Numbered from the stretch's first letter, positions 16,961 to 26,580 are shown. The stretch: 64,000 bases of DNA from Candidatus Saccharibacteria bacterium UBA1050 (GCA_002316545.1 DCDR01000001.1:311692-375691), one strand, 5' to 3'. Notes: generated by a model not told the origin, from the letters alone. Numbers and translations: made by a program.

Positions 16961-18543
16961 TGCTCAGCTAACAGCGCTGCAAGAACTCCATTTGTCCAAC
17001 CGAAGCCGTCTTGCAGTGGGTATTCGCCGCCGCCGCCTAGACCATGCGCGCCCTCAACGTCGTATTTTTCAACAAGTTTATGATGAGAGGTAAACACCTT
17101 CATGTTTACACGAATCCAGCGATGTTTGATTTCATTTGCCAAGTCGTGATGACCATAGTGGCGTAGCCCTTCAATAGCAATAAGCTGTAGCGGTGCCCAG
17201 CCGTTTGGCGCGTCCCATTGCTCGCCACTATTTACTAAGGTACTCACTAAACCACCTGGTTTAAGAAAATCTTTTTCAAGGCGCGCAGCAACCGCATCGG
17301 CCTGTTCTTTGGTAGCGATACGGGCGTACAAAGGGAAGACTGCTGCCAGGCTTAACTGCCCAGTTGGTTTGTCATGATGAAAGTTGTAGTCGACAAAAAA
17401 TTTTTCTTTCGAATCCCAGCAGTACGTTTGAATAGCCTTTGCACGGCGTTCGGCTAAGTTTTGAAACTTACGCGCCAGTAAGGGATTTTTTATCGCCCGG
17501 TAGCTTTCGGCTATGGTTTGTTCAAGCTGATACAAAAGACAGTTTAAATCTACAGGCACTATATCAGCCGTATGAATCGAGGTAATATCGAGTGGATTTT
17601 CAAACCATCGAGAGCTGAAATCCCAGCCAGATTCAGCAGCAGCACGTAAGTGCAGATATAACCTGTCGGCCTCACGGTGAGGTGTCTCATCGGCACGCAT
17701 TGTGTCTTGTACAAACGTGTCAGGACGCGGCGTCATTTTATTATCGTAGTAGCGGTTCAAATACATACCGTTTGGCATTTCAACAACCCTTGCATATGCT
17801 TTGTGCTCGGCTTTTTCAAGCTTTCGCTTCCCTTTTATCCAGAATCGATACTCGGCCAGCATATAGGGTAGATACTCGGCCAGCACCCTGGTACGCCCTT
17901 TGTGACCAGCCAGCAACTTAACCATGTGGCTAAAAAATGGAGGCTGTGATCGACTTAGGAAGTACGTGCGATTTGCCGTAGGTATATAGCCAAATTTGCG
18001 AATCATAAACGCATAGTTTTTGACCATGTTTTCAATCATCACCCATTTTCTATCTGCTGCGAGGCCGCGCATTATAAAATAGGTGTCCCAATAAAATAGC
18101 TCCGAAAAGCGTCCGCCTGGAACAATGTAGGGATACGGCAAGGCTATCAAAGAGCCTCGATTGAGCCGATTGCGCCGAGTTAAGTGCTTCCATAAAATGT
18201 GAATATGCTGCGAGACACTTTGTGTTGGGTCCGCGTGAAACTCTTCGTTTTTATGGGGAGCAAACTCATAGAAATGACGATTAACAAATTCTCGAAGATC
18301 AAAGTTTGGGTCATCTTTGGCAAGCAAATATTCCTTTTGAATGGCCTTCATTCGTCCGCGCGGTACTAGATCGATAAACGTTTTATTATCGTTATACACT
18401 TTCGATGTTTGCACATCTGTAAATAAATCCCCCAGTGCTTCATCAGGGCTTTTATCTGTCTTTAACAAGCTGCCGGCAGTCGTCACCAATGCAGTCTTCA
18501 ATCTTTCGTCACGGGGCAGTTTAAAAGCAATTCGCCGGGGCAT
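16957..18543 (-). CDS. Trehalase, GH37
   Basis: 528 aa, within the GH37 range. Both family signatures are visible: PGGRFSELFYWDTYF (about residues 141-155) and QWDAPNGWAPLQ (about 441-452); the glycine-rich GGGGEYPLQDGFGWTNGV is near the C-terminus. No signal peptide, so probably cytosolic hydrolysis of trehalose to two glucose. -10 TATAAT (18550-18555) is 6 nt before the ATG with TTGCTA 17 nt further up. Trehalose is abundant in many actinobacterial hosts; feeding on host trehalose is inference. Confidence 0.95.
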   Translation of the reverse strand: MPRRIAFKLPRDERLKTALVTTAGSLLKTDKSPDEALGDLFTDVQTSKVYNDNKTFIDLVPRGRMKAIQKEYLLAKDDPNFDLREFVNRHFYEFAPHKNEEFHADPTQSVSQHIHILWKHLTRRNRLNRGSLIALPYPYIVPGGRFSELFYWDTYFIMRGLAADRKWVMIENMVKNYAFMIRKFGYIPTANRTYFLSRSQPPFFSHMVKLLAGHKGRTRVLAEYLPYMLAEYRFWIKGKRKLEKAEHKAYARVVEMPNGMYLNRYYDNKMTPRPDTFVQDTMRADETPHREADRLYLHLRAAAESGWDFSSRWFENPLDITSIHTADIVPVDLNCLLYQLEQTIAESYRAIKNPLLARKFQNLAERRAKAIQTYCWDSKEKFFVDYNFHHDKPTGQLSLAAVFPLYARIATKEQADAVAARLEKDFLKPGGLVSTLVNSGEQWDAPNGWAPLQLIAIEGLRHYGHHDLANEIKHRWIRVNMKVFTSHHKLVEKYDVEGAHGLGGGGEYPLQDGFGWTNGVLAALLAEH

Positions 18544-18593
18544 ACTCTTATTATAGAAAACCTTATAAGAGGTAGCAACGCTTATGCTTAACT

Positions 18594-20417
18594 TTATTGT
18601 TTGCTTTGGCGTTTTCGTTCGTTCGCATCGAGATATCGCTTGCGAAGTCGCAGACTTTTCGGGGTTACTTCTAACAGTTCATCATCTGCCAAGAAGTCGA
18701 TAGATTGTTCAAGACTTAGGTCTGTAAAGGGTGTAAGCTGTACGGCACCATCGCTACTTTTTGAACGCATGTTGGTGAGGTGTTTTGCCTTACAAACGTT
18801 TATTTCAAGATCTTCTTGTCGATTGTATAAACCTACAATCATCCCTGCATAGACATCAACGGCGGGTCCCACGAACAGTACGCCTCGGTCTTCCGCATTT
18901 TGGAGTGCGTACGGAGTTGTAGTGCCTTGTTCGAAGGCAATGAGCGCCCCACCACGAGTGTTGTTAAGGCTTGGTCCTAATGGCTGGTAACCGTGTGGCA
19001 CGCTGTTCATAATTACCGTTCCCTTGGTTGCCGTAAGCAACTGGTTGCGTAGCCCTATCAAGCCACGCGTACTAATCCGATACGTTTGCCGGATAGTGCC
19101 TGAACTCGTCGTGTCTTGGTGAATCAGTTCACCACGACGCATTCCAAGCTCTTGGCTAATCGTTCCAACAAATTCGGCGCCAATTTCAACCACCAAGTCC
19201 TCAACAGGCTCTTTTGTCACCCCGTCTTCTTCAATGGTGACAACTTGTGGTCGCCCTACTTCAAACTCATAGCCCTCACGGCGCAAAGATTCGATTAAGA
19301 CGGAAAGGTGTAGCTCACCACGACCGCTCACAATAAAGCCAATACCGCTGTCTTCTACACGCAAGCTTACGTTCGTTTCAAGCTCTTTTTTCAAGCGATC
19401 ACCAATTTGTCGGCTGGTAGTGAATTCGCCTTCTTTTCCCTTGAATGGGCTCGTGTTTGGGCCGAGATACATACTAATAGTTGGTGGTTCGACATCAATA
19501 ATAGGTAATGCTTCTGGGTTGTTTGCATCTGCAATAGTTTCACCGATGTGAGCAGCGCTAATACCCGTTAGGGCAACGATGTCACCAGCGCTTGCTTCAC
19601 TGAGCTCTTCTTTAGCGAGTCCACGATAGCCAAACACCTTCTCGATTCTCGCAGAAACAGTCTCTCCACTTCGTTGCATCAATACAACCGCCTGGGAACG
19701 TTTTACGGTGCCCCGTGAAATACGACCAATTGCGTATTTACCGAGGAATGAGTCGTAGTGAAGGCTGGTTACGAGTAGTTGCAGTGAACCGCTCGGGTCA
19801 ACCTGAGGCGACGGAATGTCGTTAATGATTGCATCGAAGATAGGCGAAAGATCGGCGGATTCCTCGGGGTTGGCTGGCATATCAACCCACGCCTTCCCTT
19901 CACGCCCAATCGCGTAGTAGGTCTTGTAATGAAGCTGGTCATCAGTGGTTGCAAGCTCTAAAAACAAATCAGCAATCTCATCGTTTACTTCATCGATTCT
20001 GCGCGATGGTTTGTCGATTTTGTTTATTACGACGACTGGCTTTAGGCCAACTTCAAGCGCCTTTGAAAGCACAAACTTCGTTTGAGGCATTGGGCCTTCC
20101 TGCGCGTCCACGATGAGTAGCACGCCATCTGCCATGTTTAGAGTTCGTTCGACTTCGCCAGAAAAATCCGCGTGTCCCGGAGTATCAATGATATTAATCT
20201 TATAGTCATTGTGAAAAATTGAGGTTTGTTTTGCCGTGATAGTGATGCCTCGCTCATGCTCTTGGTCGCCCGAATCCATAATAAGTTCTTGGTTCATTTC
20301 GGCTTGGTTGTCGCGAAACGTCTTGCTTTGTTTCAATAATCCATCAACCATGGTTGTTTTACCATGGTCAACGTGAGCGATGATAGCTACATTTCGAATT
20401 TTGTCTGGCTCTGTCAT
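18594..20417 (-). CDS. typA: Translational GTPase TypA/BipA
   Basis: 607 aa, normal length. G1 AHVDHGKTTMVDGLL, G3 DTPGHADFSGEVERTL, G4 NKIDKPSRR, then EF-G-like domains III and V and the BipA C-terminal domain. Ribosome-associated GTPase for assembly and stress. TATAAT at 20462-20467 gives about a 40-nt leader that contains an 11-nt direct repeat (ACAGGCCTTTA) twice. Transcribed away from tRNA-Ala. Confidence 0.97.
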   Translation of the reverse strand: MTEPDKIRNVAIIAHVDHGKTTMVDGLLKQSKTFRDNQAEMNQELIMDSGDQEHERGITITAKQTSIFHNDYKINIIDTPGHADFSGEVERTLNMADGVLLIVDAQEGPMPQTKFVLSKALEVGLKPVVVINKIDKPSRRIDEVNDEIADLFLELATTDDQLHYKTYYAIGREGKAWVDMPANPEESADLSPIFDAIINDIPSPQVDPSGSLQLLVTSLHYDSFLGKYAIGRISRGTVKRSQAVVLMQRSGETVSARIEKVFGYRGLAKEELSEASAGDIVALTGISAAHIGETIADANNPEALPIIDVEPPTISMYLGPNTSPFKGKEGEFTTSRQIGDRLKKELETNVSLRVEDSGIGFIVSGRGELHLSVLIESLRREGYEFEVGRPQVVTIEEDGVTKEPVEDLVVEIGAEFVGTISQELGMRRGELIHQDTTSSGTIRQTYRISTRGLIGLRNQLLTATKGTVIMNSVPHGYQPLGPSLNNTRGGALIAFEQGTTTPYALQNAEDRGVLFVGPAVDVYAGMIVGLYNRQEDLEINVCKAKHLTNMRSKSSDGAVQLTPFTDLSLEQSIDFLADDELLEVTPKSLRLRKRYLDANERKRQSKQ

Positions 20418-20493
20418 AAAATAAAGGCCTGTGATGTGAACTAAAGGCCTGTCCTTTTTTTATTATAGCACAAATAGTTTAATTTGTAAAGTA

Positions 20494-20570
20494 TGGTGGA
20501 GCATAGCGGATTCGAACCGCTCACCTCTTCGCTGCCAGCGAAGCGCTCTAGCCAAATGAGCTAATGCCCC
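20494..20570 (-). tRNA. tRNA-Ala (GGC)
   Basis: Acceptor GGGGCAT/ATGCTCC, anticodon stem CTTCG/CGAAG with loop CTGGCAG (anticodon GGC), T-arm AGCGG-TTCGAAT-CCGCT, CCA encoded. 77 nt. Lies just upstream of typA on the same strand. Confidence 0.95.
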
Positions 20571-20623
20571 ATAACTAAGAAAAGTCTTCTTAGAGGTATT
20601 ATATCATCTGTTAGATAACTCTA

Positions 20624-22882
20624 CTACCCGACACTGTATAGCGTGGATCCATTGCGGATAACTCGCGCGTACGAGCCAGCGCTTGGTGAATTCACGATGT
20701 AGTTTGAACCACTGTCGACAGCGACTCTTCCACTTAAGTACACTTCTGGCGATCCGGTAAATACAACGCCACGGTTTTGAGGTGACGCTGGAGTCTGGCC
20801 ACGATCGAATGCATGAAGCCCTTCGTATACACCGCTGCTCTCAATAGCAAAGCCACCGCCCGCCGAATCATTGCGTGCATTTGAGTCTGCTACTAGGCCT
20901 GATGCCGTGACGTTACTACCCGTAAATCGAAAGCCCCAGCGGCCATTGTCTTGCGCGGCACAGTTAGCAATCTCGCAGCGGCTTGATGAGATTGAGAAAC
21001 CATCGTGGTTGTCGGTATAGTAGGCCTTACAATTCGCGATTTTAGTATTACCCCCACCAAGGTCGAATGCGGCATAGCCATCACCACCATTTGCACGACA
21101 GTCGCTAATTTGTGAGTCGGATGAGCCATCGATGAATAGTCCTTGCTGGTCACAGCTCCAGAATACACAATGCATGATCTGAGTTTCGCGAGAACCACCA
21201 CTGGTACCGCTAATCCACGCGCCCTTACCTTTCGCGAAGCCTATCCAGACGTTTTCGATGCGATTGTAGGCATCGTTACCAGATTTGATATCGTAGTTGT
21301 CACCCACGCCAGACCCTACATATTTAATGCCGTGGCCTTCCCACTTGACAGCCCCCGTACGTGCAATGGTAAGATCTGAAACCTTTGTGTGCGAAGTCAT
21401 GTTATCGTAGAGCTCAATCACCCCCCTGTCGATTCCGACAGTAGTGAATTGTGGAGATATCAGTGTACCTTGACCAAACCCAAACAAATGAGTGTTTGGA
21501 TACATCGTTATAGAAGTCGAGTTGTTATTTCCTACATAAAAAGTTGGCCCCACCAAACACACTCCTATACGACCATCGCCACCAAATCCGTCGTTCGCGC
21601 GACTAGCAGCTTGAAGCGCCTGGTTAATAATCGTTTGGTCGTTGGTGCCGGTACAAACATAGTCGCAGGCGTTTTGAACGGCAACTGGGGCATCTGAAGA
21701 TGCAACCGTTACTGCTCCGGAAGGAATCGCTCCGCCGGCGCCTGGGGGCGTAGCCCACGTGCCGTCACCTCTCAGGTAGGTAGTGCCGCCAGCCGTTCCT
21801 GAGGCTGACAACTTCGCAATCGTAACGTTACTATCGGCAATTTTTGCGGTAGTAACTGCATTTGAAGCCAGTTCGGTTGAGTCGACAGCACCTGCCACGA
21901 TTTGAGCGTTGCTAGCTGTGCCACTGAGATCCCCGCCCATGGTGGGGTCAGAACCACCCGGCAGGGCAAAGTACCCTTTCGTACCCGTTCCATCCGTACC
22001 GTAGTATCGACTATTGCCAGGTGTAGCGCTGTCGTTGACGAGGCTAAGTGTGCGGTTGGCCGCCAGGCTACCACCACCCGTGATAGAGGTAGCTCCCGTG
22101 ATGGTGGTTGTCGTGTCGGCTTTGCCGTTGAGAGCCGTTTGTGTTGCGGTAGAAACAGGTTTGCTTGCATCTGAGGTGTTATCGACGTTGCCCAAGCCTA
22201 CATCAGCAGCACTTAATCCCAGGTTGGCAGTATTAACATCAATGTCAATTTCGTCATTTGGGCCGTCGTTCGTAATGGATATCTTGTTGCTGCCAGCGTT
22301 CAGATTCTTGAATTCAAAGTTTACACCTGTTTTTTGCTTATATATACCAACTCCGCCAGCACCAACATTGCTCGCCGTATTGGTCTCTCCGCCGCCACCA
22401 CCCCCAGATTGGGTAATCCATTCAAATGAACCAGCATTGTAGCTAAGTACCTCACCGTCAACTGGCGTATCAGAGTTAAGCTTCGCCGGTGTAATTGTGT
22501 CGTCAGCTATCTTTGTAACCGTTACCGAGTCTGTGGAAAGTTTGGCTGCTGTTACATTCGCATCTGCAATTTTAGTTGTCGTAACTGCACCTGTCGCAAT
22601 TTCGGCTGAGCCTACTGCATTGGCTGCGATTTGTGCGTTCGAAGCTGTACCCGTCAGATCTCCACCCATAGCAGGGTCACCAGCCACCGAGTTTACTTTG
22701 GCGGCAAGAGCAGAATCTAGCTTTGCCTCACTAATAGTAGCGTCTTGAATCTTGCTTGCACTGACAGTGTTGTTTTTAAGCGATCCGTCGGCATTGTGGG
22801 CGGCCTGAAGATATGAATTGAGAATATCTCCCCAAGTACCTTCGTCTGAGCCTGGAATCGGTAATCGTGGCATTCTATCCAT
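20624..22882 (-). CDS. Phage-tailspike-like beta-helix protein
   Basis: 752 aa. Residues 1-30 (PRLPIPGSDEGTWGDILNSYL) resemble the opening of phage or cell-surface fibre proteins. Residues 35-150 and 310-360 carry repeats of the type AVTTTKIADANVTAAKL, the fibre-stalk repeat of tail fibres, and YLRGDGTWATPPG is a common phage tail-fibre motif. From about 400 on, Gly/Asn/Ser-rich rungs (ISDCRANGGDGYAAFDLGG, IANCKAYYTDNHDGFSISS) form a right-handed parallel beta-helix as in tailspikes and pectate lyases. No signal peptide or TM is visible, and no other phage genes are nearby. Met at residue 4 is an alternative start. Confidence 0.75.
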   Translation of the reverse strand: MDRMPRLPIPGSDEGTWGDILNSYLQAAHNADGSLKNNTVSASKIQDATISEAKLDSALAAKVNSVAGDPAMGGDLTGTASNAQIAANAVGSAEIATGAVTTTKIADANVTAAKLSTDSVTVTKIADDTITPAKLNSDTPVDGEVLSYNAGSFEWITQSGGGGGGETNTASNVGAGGVGIYKQKTGVNFEFKNLNAGSNKISITNDGPNDEIDIDVNTANLGLSAADVGLGNVDNTSDASKPVSTATQTALNGKADTTTTITGATSITGGGSLAANRTLSLVNDSATPGNSRYYGTDGTGTKGYFALPGGSDPTMGGDLSGTASNAQIVAGAVDSTELASNAVTTAKIADSNVTIAKLSASGTAGGTTYLRGDGTWATPPGAGGAIPSGAVTVASSDAPVAVQNACDYVCTGTNDQTIINQALQAASRANDGFGGDGRIGVCLVGPTFYVGNNNSTSITMYPNTHLFGFGQGTLISPQFTTVGIDRGVIELYDNMTSHTKVSDLTIARTGAVKWEGHGIKYVGSGVGDNYDIKSGNDAYNRIENVWIGFAKGKGAWISGTSGGSRETQIMHCVFWSCDQQGLFIDGSSDSQISDCRANGGDGYAAFDLGGGNTKIANCKAYYTDNHDGFSISSSRCEIANCAAQDNGRWGFRFTGSNVTASGLVADSNARNDSAGGGFAIESSGVYEGLHAFDRGQTPASPQNRGVVFTGSPEVYLSGRVAVDSGSNYIVNSPSAGSYARVIRNGSTLYSVG

Positions 22883-23191
22883 AATAATATAGCCCTACCA
22901 CAAGCACAATGGTTAGAAGTAAAATACACCTCAAGAGAGATGTATTTTTGCTGCTACGCGCCCACCCGGGGGCACGGTTTTGTTTTGAGCTGTTTGTATT
23001 AACGAAACGGTAGCCCCGTTTAAGCGTACCAGCTTGCTATAAGTATGCGCTTATGGTTTAAAGATTGCAAGCCCTCTGGTAAATACTGCTTGAGTATGCT
23101 TAACTATATGAGTTCAGAATGCTAGCATATATACGTTTCGTTTGTGTCTAGAGGTCGATCTGAGAATAACAAAGTACAAGTGAAAGAATAT
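22883..23191. other. Intergenic region between tailspike-like and RRM genes
   Basis: No gene. It holds an 8-bp hairpin AAAATACA/TGTATTTT (about 22920-22949) followed by T residues on the plus strand, and a GC-rich GCCC/GGGC hairpin followed by TTTTGTTTT (about 22958-22987). The second looks like a plus-strand terminator with no gene before it. The RRM gene's untranslated leader is probably at the right end. Confidence 0.4.
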
Positions 23192-23467
23192 ATGCAAAAG
23201 CAAAATCTTTTCGTTGGAAGTCTAGCGTACGCAACCAGCGACGATAGCCTAAAAGCCTTTTTCGAGTCAGTTGGCCCAGTTGCCAGTGCTCGTGTGATTA
23301 CCGACCGCGATAGCGGCCGCTCAAAGGGCTTCGGTTTCGTTGAAATGGAAAATGAAGCTGACAACCAAAAAGCAGTAGACCAACTAAATGGTCAAGAGCT
23401 TGATGGTCGTTCAATCAATGTGTCGCTTGCTCGTCCAAAAGAAGACCGTCCAAAACGAGACTTCTAG
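23192..23467 (+). CDS. RRM-domain RNA-binding protein
   Basis: 91 aa from ATG 23192; a GTG at 23144 would add 16 residues. A single RRM: RNP2 NLFVGSL (residues 5-11) and RNP1 SKGFGFVEM (about 45-53), then the ELDGRSINVSLARP end. This is the short cold-shock-type RRM of cyanobacteria and many CPR bacteria, binding single-stranded RNA as a chaperone. A bidirectional terminator follows. Confidence 0.93.
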   Translation: MQKQNLFVGSLAYATSDDSLKAFFESVGPVASARVITDRDSGRSKGFGFVEMENEADNQKAVDQLNGQELDGRSINVSLARPKEDRPKRDF

Positions 23468-23485
23468 TTCGATACAACGATCAAT

Positions 23486-23520
23486 AATACTCGTTGGCTA
23501 GCAATAGCCAGCGGGTATTT
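23486..23520. terminator. Bidirectional terminator between RRM and PGPGW genes
   Basis: Inverted repeat AATACTCG-TTGGCTA with TAGCCAGCGGGTATT, ending TTTTATTT on the plus strand, between two convergent genes. Confidence 0.7.
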
Positions 23521-23523
23521 TAT

Positions 23524-23895
23524 TTAGAACCAAGGAAGTGGTGACCGTAGCCACTCTAAATGTAAACCGAAGAAATCGTTTAGATATCCGTAGCCATTGA
23601 GAAGCCATACCGTAGCAACCACAATAGCTGCCGTAAGCAGCCACAAAGTTATACGAAGAAATATCGATTGCTTTTCGACCCATATCTCCCAAGCCGTGTA
23701 GTATGATTTTAGTTTTGTTCGGAGGTTATGCGCCCACTCAAATTCAGTTGATAGTAGCGCGAGAGCACCAAACACAATCAACCAACCCGGACCTGGATAT
23801 GGAATGGCCACGATACCGACCAGTAACAAAAATCCACCGATAATTGCGATTCCCAAGCGTTTTACACGAGAGCTTTGGCGTGCCTCACTGTTCAT
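23524..23895 (-). CDS. PGPGW-motif (TIGR02611-like) membrane protein
   Basis: 123 aa from ATG 23895. Three hydrophobic helices; the first contains GIVAIPYPGPGWLIVFGALALLSTEFEWA, the defining PGPGW motif. Function unknown. It overlaps the upstream DUF1653 gene by 11 bp, so it is last in the exporter operon. Confidence 0.85.
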   Translation of the reverse strand: MNSEARQSSRVKRLGIAIIGGFLLLVGIVAIPYPGPGWLIVFGALALLSTEFEWAHNLRTKLKSYYTAWEIWVEKQSIFLRITLWLLTAAIVVATVWLLNGYGYLNDFFGLHLEWLRSPLPWF

Positions 23896-24139
23896 TTGTA
23901 AGCCTTTCAAACCTTGGTCGTAGTACACCACCGAGCTCCACCTTTTCAGTGAACATATCGAACGGCCGAGCAAAAAGCTCGTATTTCGTATCGTAGAGTG
24001 GACGATAAATTACCAAAGGTTCGTGACTTTCAGAATGCATTGCGACTCCGATTACTTCATAGTGATTGCGACTTTTTGTGTGCAAATATTCGCCAGTTTC
24101 TATTGTTGGCATGTCAGGATCATTTGAGGACACTGACAT
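23885..24139 (-). CDS. DUF1653 protein
   Basis: 84 aa from ATG 24139, whose A/T overlaps the permease stop as TAATG. DUF1653 is recognised from GEYLHTKSRNHYEVIGVAMHSESHEPLVIYRPLY and FARPFDMFTEKV. A small beta-rich family of unknown role. Confidence 0.88.
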   Translation of the reverse strand: MSVSSNDPDMPTIETGEYLHTKSRNHYEVIGVAMHSESHEPLVIYRPLYDTKYELFARPFDMFTEKVELGGVLRPRFERLTNEQ

Positions 24140-24882
24140 TACTTCACCCTCCGACGAAGCGATGCAGCTCCCAGCACAATCGCGGCGAGAATAAACGCAC
24201 CCAGTACCCATACATCGCGCCAAGCTTCGTTAGACAAGTCAGTTTCAGAGACAACCCGCTGCAACGCGTCAACCGCGTAGGTTAATGGTAGGTAGTACGC
24301 GATGCTCTCAAGCAGCTCTGGCATCTGGTCGAGTGGCAGCAATAAGCCACATACCAAAAACTGGGGGAAGATGAGCGCTGGCATAAATTGAACGGCCTGA
24401 AACTCGGTTTGAGCAAATGCGCTCACAAACACTCCCAGTGCCGTTCCAACCAAAGCATTGAGTAGCGCAATCAGCACCACGAACCACTCTGGCCCTGCCA
24501 CATTCATGTCGAGGAAAAATATAGCGACACTGCTCGCTATAAGTGACTGAACTACAGCCAGTAGACCAAAGGCAAGCGTGTAGCCCAAAATGATATCTAG
24601 CTTAGCAATTGGGGTGACAAGCATGCGTTCGAACGTTCCGTTTGTACGCTCGCGAAGCGTCGTAATGCTCGTAATCAAAAACATAATTGTAAACGGAAAT
24701 ATACCAAGTAACGCTGGTGCGATACGATCAAAAACCGCGTCGTTGTCGCTATACAACCACCACAACAAGCTCATGAGGATTACTGGCATGAGAAATATCA
24801 GTGCAACCGACCTGTGGTCGTGCGATAATTGGCGAAGTATCCGCTGACTCGTTGCGAGTACAGTAGAGATATGATACATCAT
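24139..24882 (-). CDS. ABC-2 type exporter permease
   Basis: 247 aa, six TM helices. Starts with cytosolic TSQRILRQLSHDHRSVALIFLMPVILMSLLWWLY, and has the ABC-2 hallmark SITTLRERTNGTFERMLVTPI and the later LLPLDQMPELLESIAYYLPLTYAVDALQ. Its start overlaps the ATPase gene by 4 bp. Half-size exporter (drug, antibiotic or polymer); substrate unknown. Confidence 0.93.
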   Translation of the reverse strand: MMYHISTVLATSQRILRQLSHDHRSVALIFLMPVILMSLLWWLYSDNDAVFDRIAPALLGIFPFTIMFLITSITTLRERTNGTFERMLVTPIAKLDIILGYTLAFGLLAVVQSLIASSVAIFFLDMNVAGPEWFVVLIALLNALVGTALGVFVSAFAQTEFQAVQFMPALIFPQFLVCGLLLPLDQMPELLESIAYYLPLTYAVDALQRVVSETDLSNEAWRDVWVLGAFILAAIVLGAASLRRRVK

Positions 24883-25589
24883 TTTTTATCTCCTACCAGC
24901 TGTAAAAATGCATCTTCAACGGAGTGGGTAGAAGTAGACTTTAGCAGATTGGCTTTCGATGCCTGCCAGAGTAATTTGCCGTCACGAAGTAATAACACCT
25001 GCTCGCAGCGTTCGGCTTCGTCCATTACGTGACTAGAAATGACGATTGTTTTTCCATTTTTTGCTAAATTGGTAAACAACTTCCAGAGTTTTTGACGAAG
25101 CACCGGGTCTAATCCAACCGTTGGCTCATCTAAAATTAATACACTGGGATTACCAAGCAAAGCGATTGCCAAGCTAACCCTTGCACGTTGACCCCCAGAC
25201 AGTGTTGAAGCAAGTTGTTTGCGCTGAGGCTCTAGATCTACTGCTTTAATAACACTACCTATGCTTTGCTTTGGCGCAGTAATAAGCTTTGCAAAATACG
25301 CCAGATTCTGTTCGACAGTTAGATCATCGTAGATAGCTGGATCTTGAGTGACATAGCCAATTTCACGGCGTAATGTACTGCTGCCAACGGATTTTTCGTT
25401 CACCATCAGCCCTCCCTTCGAGGGAATTTGCAAACCAACAATGGTGCGCATTAGAGTCGTTTTACCAGACCCACTTGGGCCAATTAACCCTGTAAGCACC
25501 CCCGGGGAAATACTAAAAGACAACGAATCAAGAATGGTTTGTCGCTGTTTGAGCACCGAAAGCCTGTCTGCGCGAATCCCCTCTGCCAT
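24879..25589 (-). CDS. ABC transporter ATP-binding protein
   Basis: 236 aa. Walker A IGPSGSGKTTLM, Q-loop YVTQD, signature LSGGQRARVSLA, Walker B VLILDEPTVGLD, H-loop ISSHVMDEAE. Resembles the NodI/DrrA exporter group. -10-like TATAGT (25596-25601) is 6 nt before the ATG, so the exporter operon is likely leaderless and starts here. Confidence 0.95.
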   Translation of the reverse strand: MAEGIRADRLSVLKQRQTILDSLSFSISPGVLTGLIGPSGSGKTTLMRTIVGLQIPSKGGLMVNEKSVGSSTLRREIGYVTQDPAIYDDLTVEQNLAYFAKLITAPKQSIGSVIKAVDLEPQRKQLASTLSGGQRARVSLAIALLGNPSVLILDEPTVGLDPVLRQKLWKLFTNLAKNGKTIVISSHVMDEAERCEQVLLLRDGKLLWQASKANLLKSTSTHSVEDAFLQLVGDKK

Positions 25590-25615
25590 ATATTTACTAT
25601 ACCATCTAGGCGAAA

Positions 25616-26020
25616 CTACACACTATCAATCATGGCTAGTACTTCGCGAACGTAAGGGTCGAGATTAGCCTGCATTGCATTCTCGATGGTAAGCCACGCG
25701 TAGTCACTGTGCTCATTACTGAGCACTACTTTACCTTCAGCTTTAGCAACATACGTAAGTCGAACCACCCGCACGTTTTTCGCATTCACAAAAATATCTT
25801 GGGCCGCTAGCAATTTATGAACAGCTAGTAAACTAAGGCCTGTTTCCTCGCGAATTTCTCTGGCTAGCGCTTGCTCAAGCGGTTCGTCTACTTCTATTCG
25901 GCCGCCAGGAATGTCTAGGTGTGGCGTTGATTCAGTATCCATTGCTTCTACCCTTCGCAGAAACAAATATTCGCCGTCTTTATTTTTGATTAACGCTTTT
26001 ACGCCGATTTGAAGTTTCAT
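25616..26020 (-). CDS. Nudix hydrolase
   Basis: 134 aa. Nudix box GGRIEVDEPLEQALAREIREETGL fits GX5EX7REUXEEXGU completely. Starts 4 bp inside the HAM1 gene. Probable housecleaning of oxidised or surplus nucleotides, consistent with the HAM1 and ligA neighbours. Confidence 0.92.
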   Translation of the reverse strand: MKLQIGVKALIKNKDGEYLFLRRVEAMDTESTPHLDIPGGRIEVDEPLEQALAREIREETGLSLLAVHKLLAAQDIFVNAKNVRVVRLTYVAKAEGKVVLSNEHSDYAWLTIENAMQANLDPYVREVLAMIDSV

Positions 26021-26580
26021 ATTTTTGTCTTTAAAAAGTTTCTTACTTCGTCAATCGCTCTCACTTTAGCATACACATCGTCATATTCTTGCCGCGTCAG
26101 CTCCGCACGGCTCCTACCACCATATCCGTCTACACAAAATATTGGATCGGAGCCAAATGCATACTCCGCATTGCCTTTGGGATGCGTAGCTAAATCGCCC
26201 CTTACTTCACCGTGAATAATCTTTAGTTCTTCGCCATCAAAATAACCAAAATACGCTCTGGCAGTCACACGCCTTGACTTAAGTCCATCCGCCATACGGC
26301 AGAGTTTTTCTAATCCATCTTCAGCATTCACAAAAAACTTTATAAATGGACCCGGCAGTCCGTCAAGTTCGTCAAGCCAAAGTGAATAATCATCAACAAA
26401 AAGGGGTTTTTGTAGAATTTCATAGGCTTCCATCACTTTGTGTCGTATAACGTCTTCGGGAGATTTTGCCTGTATCTCATCTAGTTCAAGCGCTTCGTGT
26501 TGTATAGGTAAACCGAGTAGATTAGCAATGTGTTCAGCCTTGTGAGCGTTGCCAGTGATAAAAACAGGCTGTTTGCTCAT
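26017..26580 (-). CDS. HAM1/RdgB-type non-canonical purine NTP pyrophosphatase
   Basis: 187 aa. N-terminal FITGNAHKAEHIANLL, FVDDYSLWLDELDGLPGPFIKFF, and FGSDPIFCVDGYG match the Ham1 (ITPase) family, which removes ITP/XTP. 4-bp overlaps on both sides (ligA stop and Nudix start). Confidence 0.9.
   Translation of the reverse strand: MSKQPVFITGNAHKAEHIANLLGLPIQHEALELDEIQAKSPEDVIRHKVMEAYEILQKPLFVDDYSLWLDELDGLPGPFIKFFVNAEDGLEKLCRMADGLKSRRVTARAYFGYFDGEELKIIHGEVRGDLATHPKGNAEYAFGSDPIFCVDGYGGRSRAELTRQEYDDVYAKVRAIDEVRNFLKTKI

Noticed and set aside
20624..22882. Prophage
   Set aside because: No integrase, portal, terminase or capsid genes around; flanking genes are tRNA, typA and an RRM gene.
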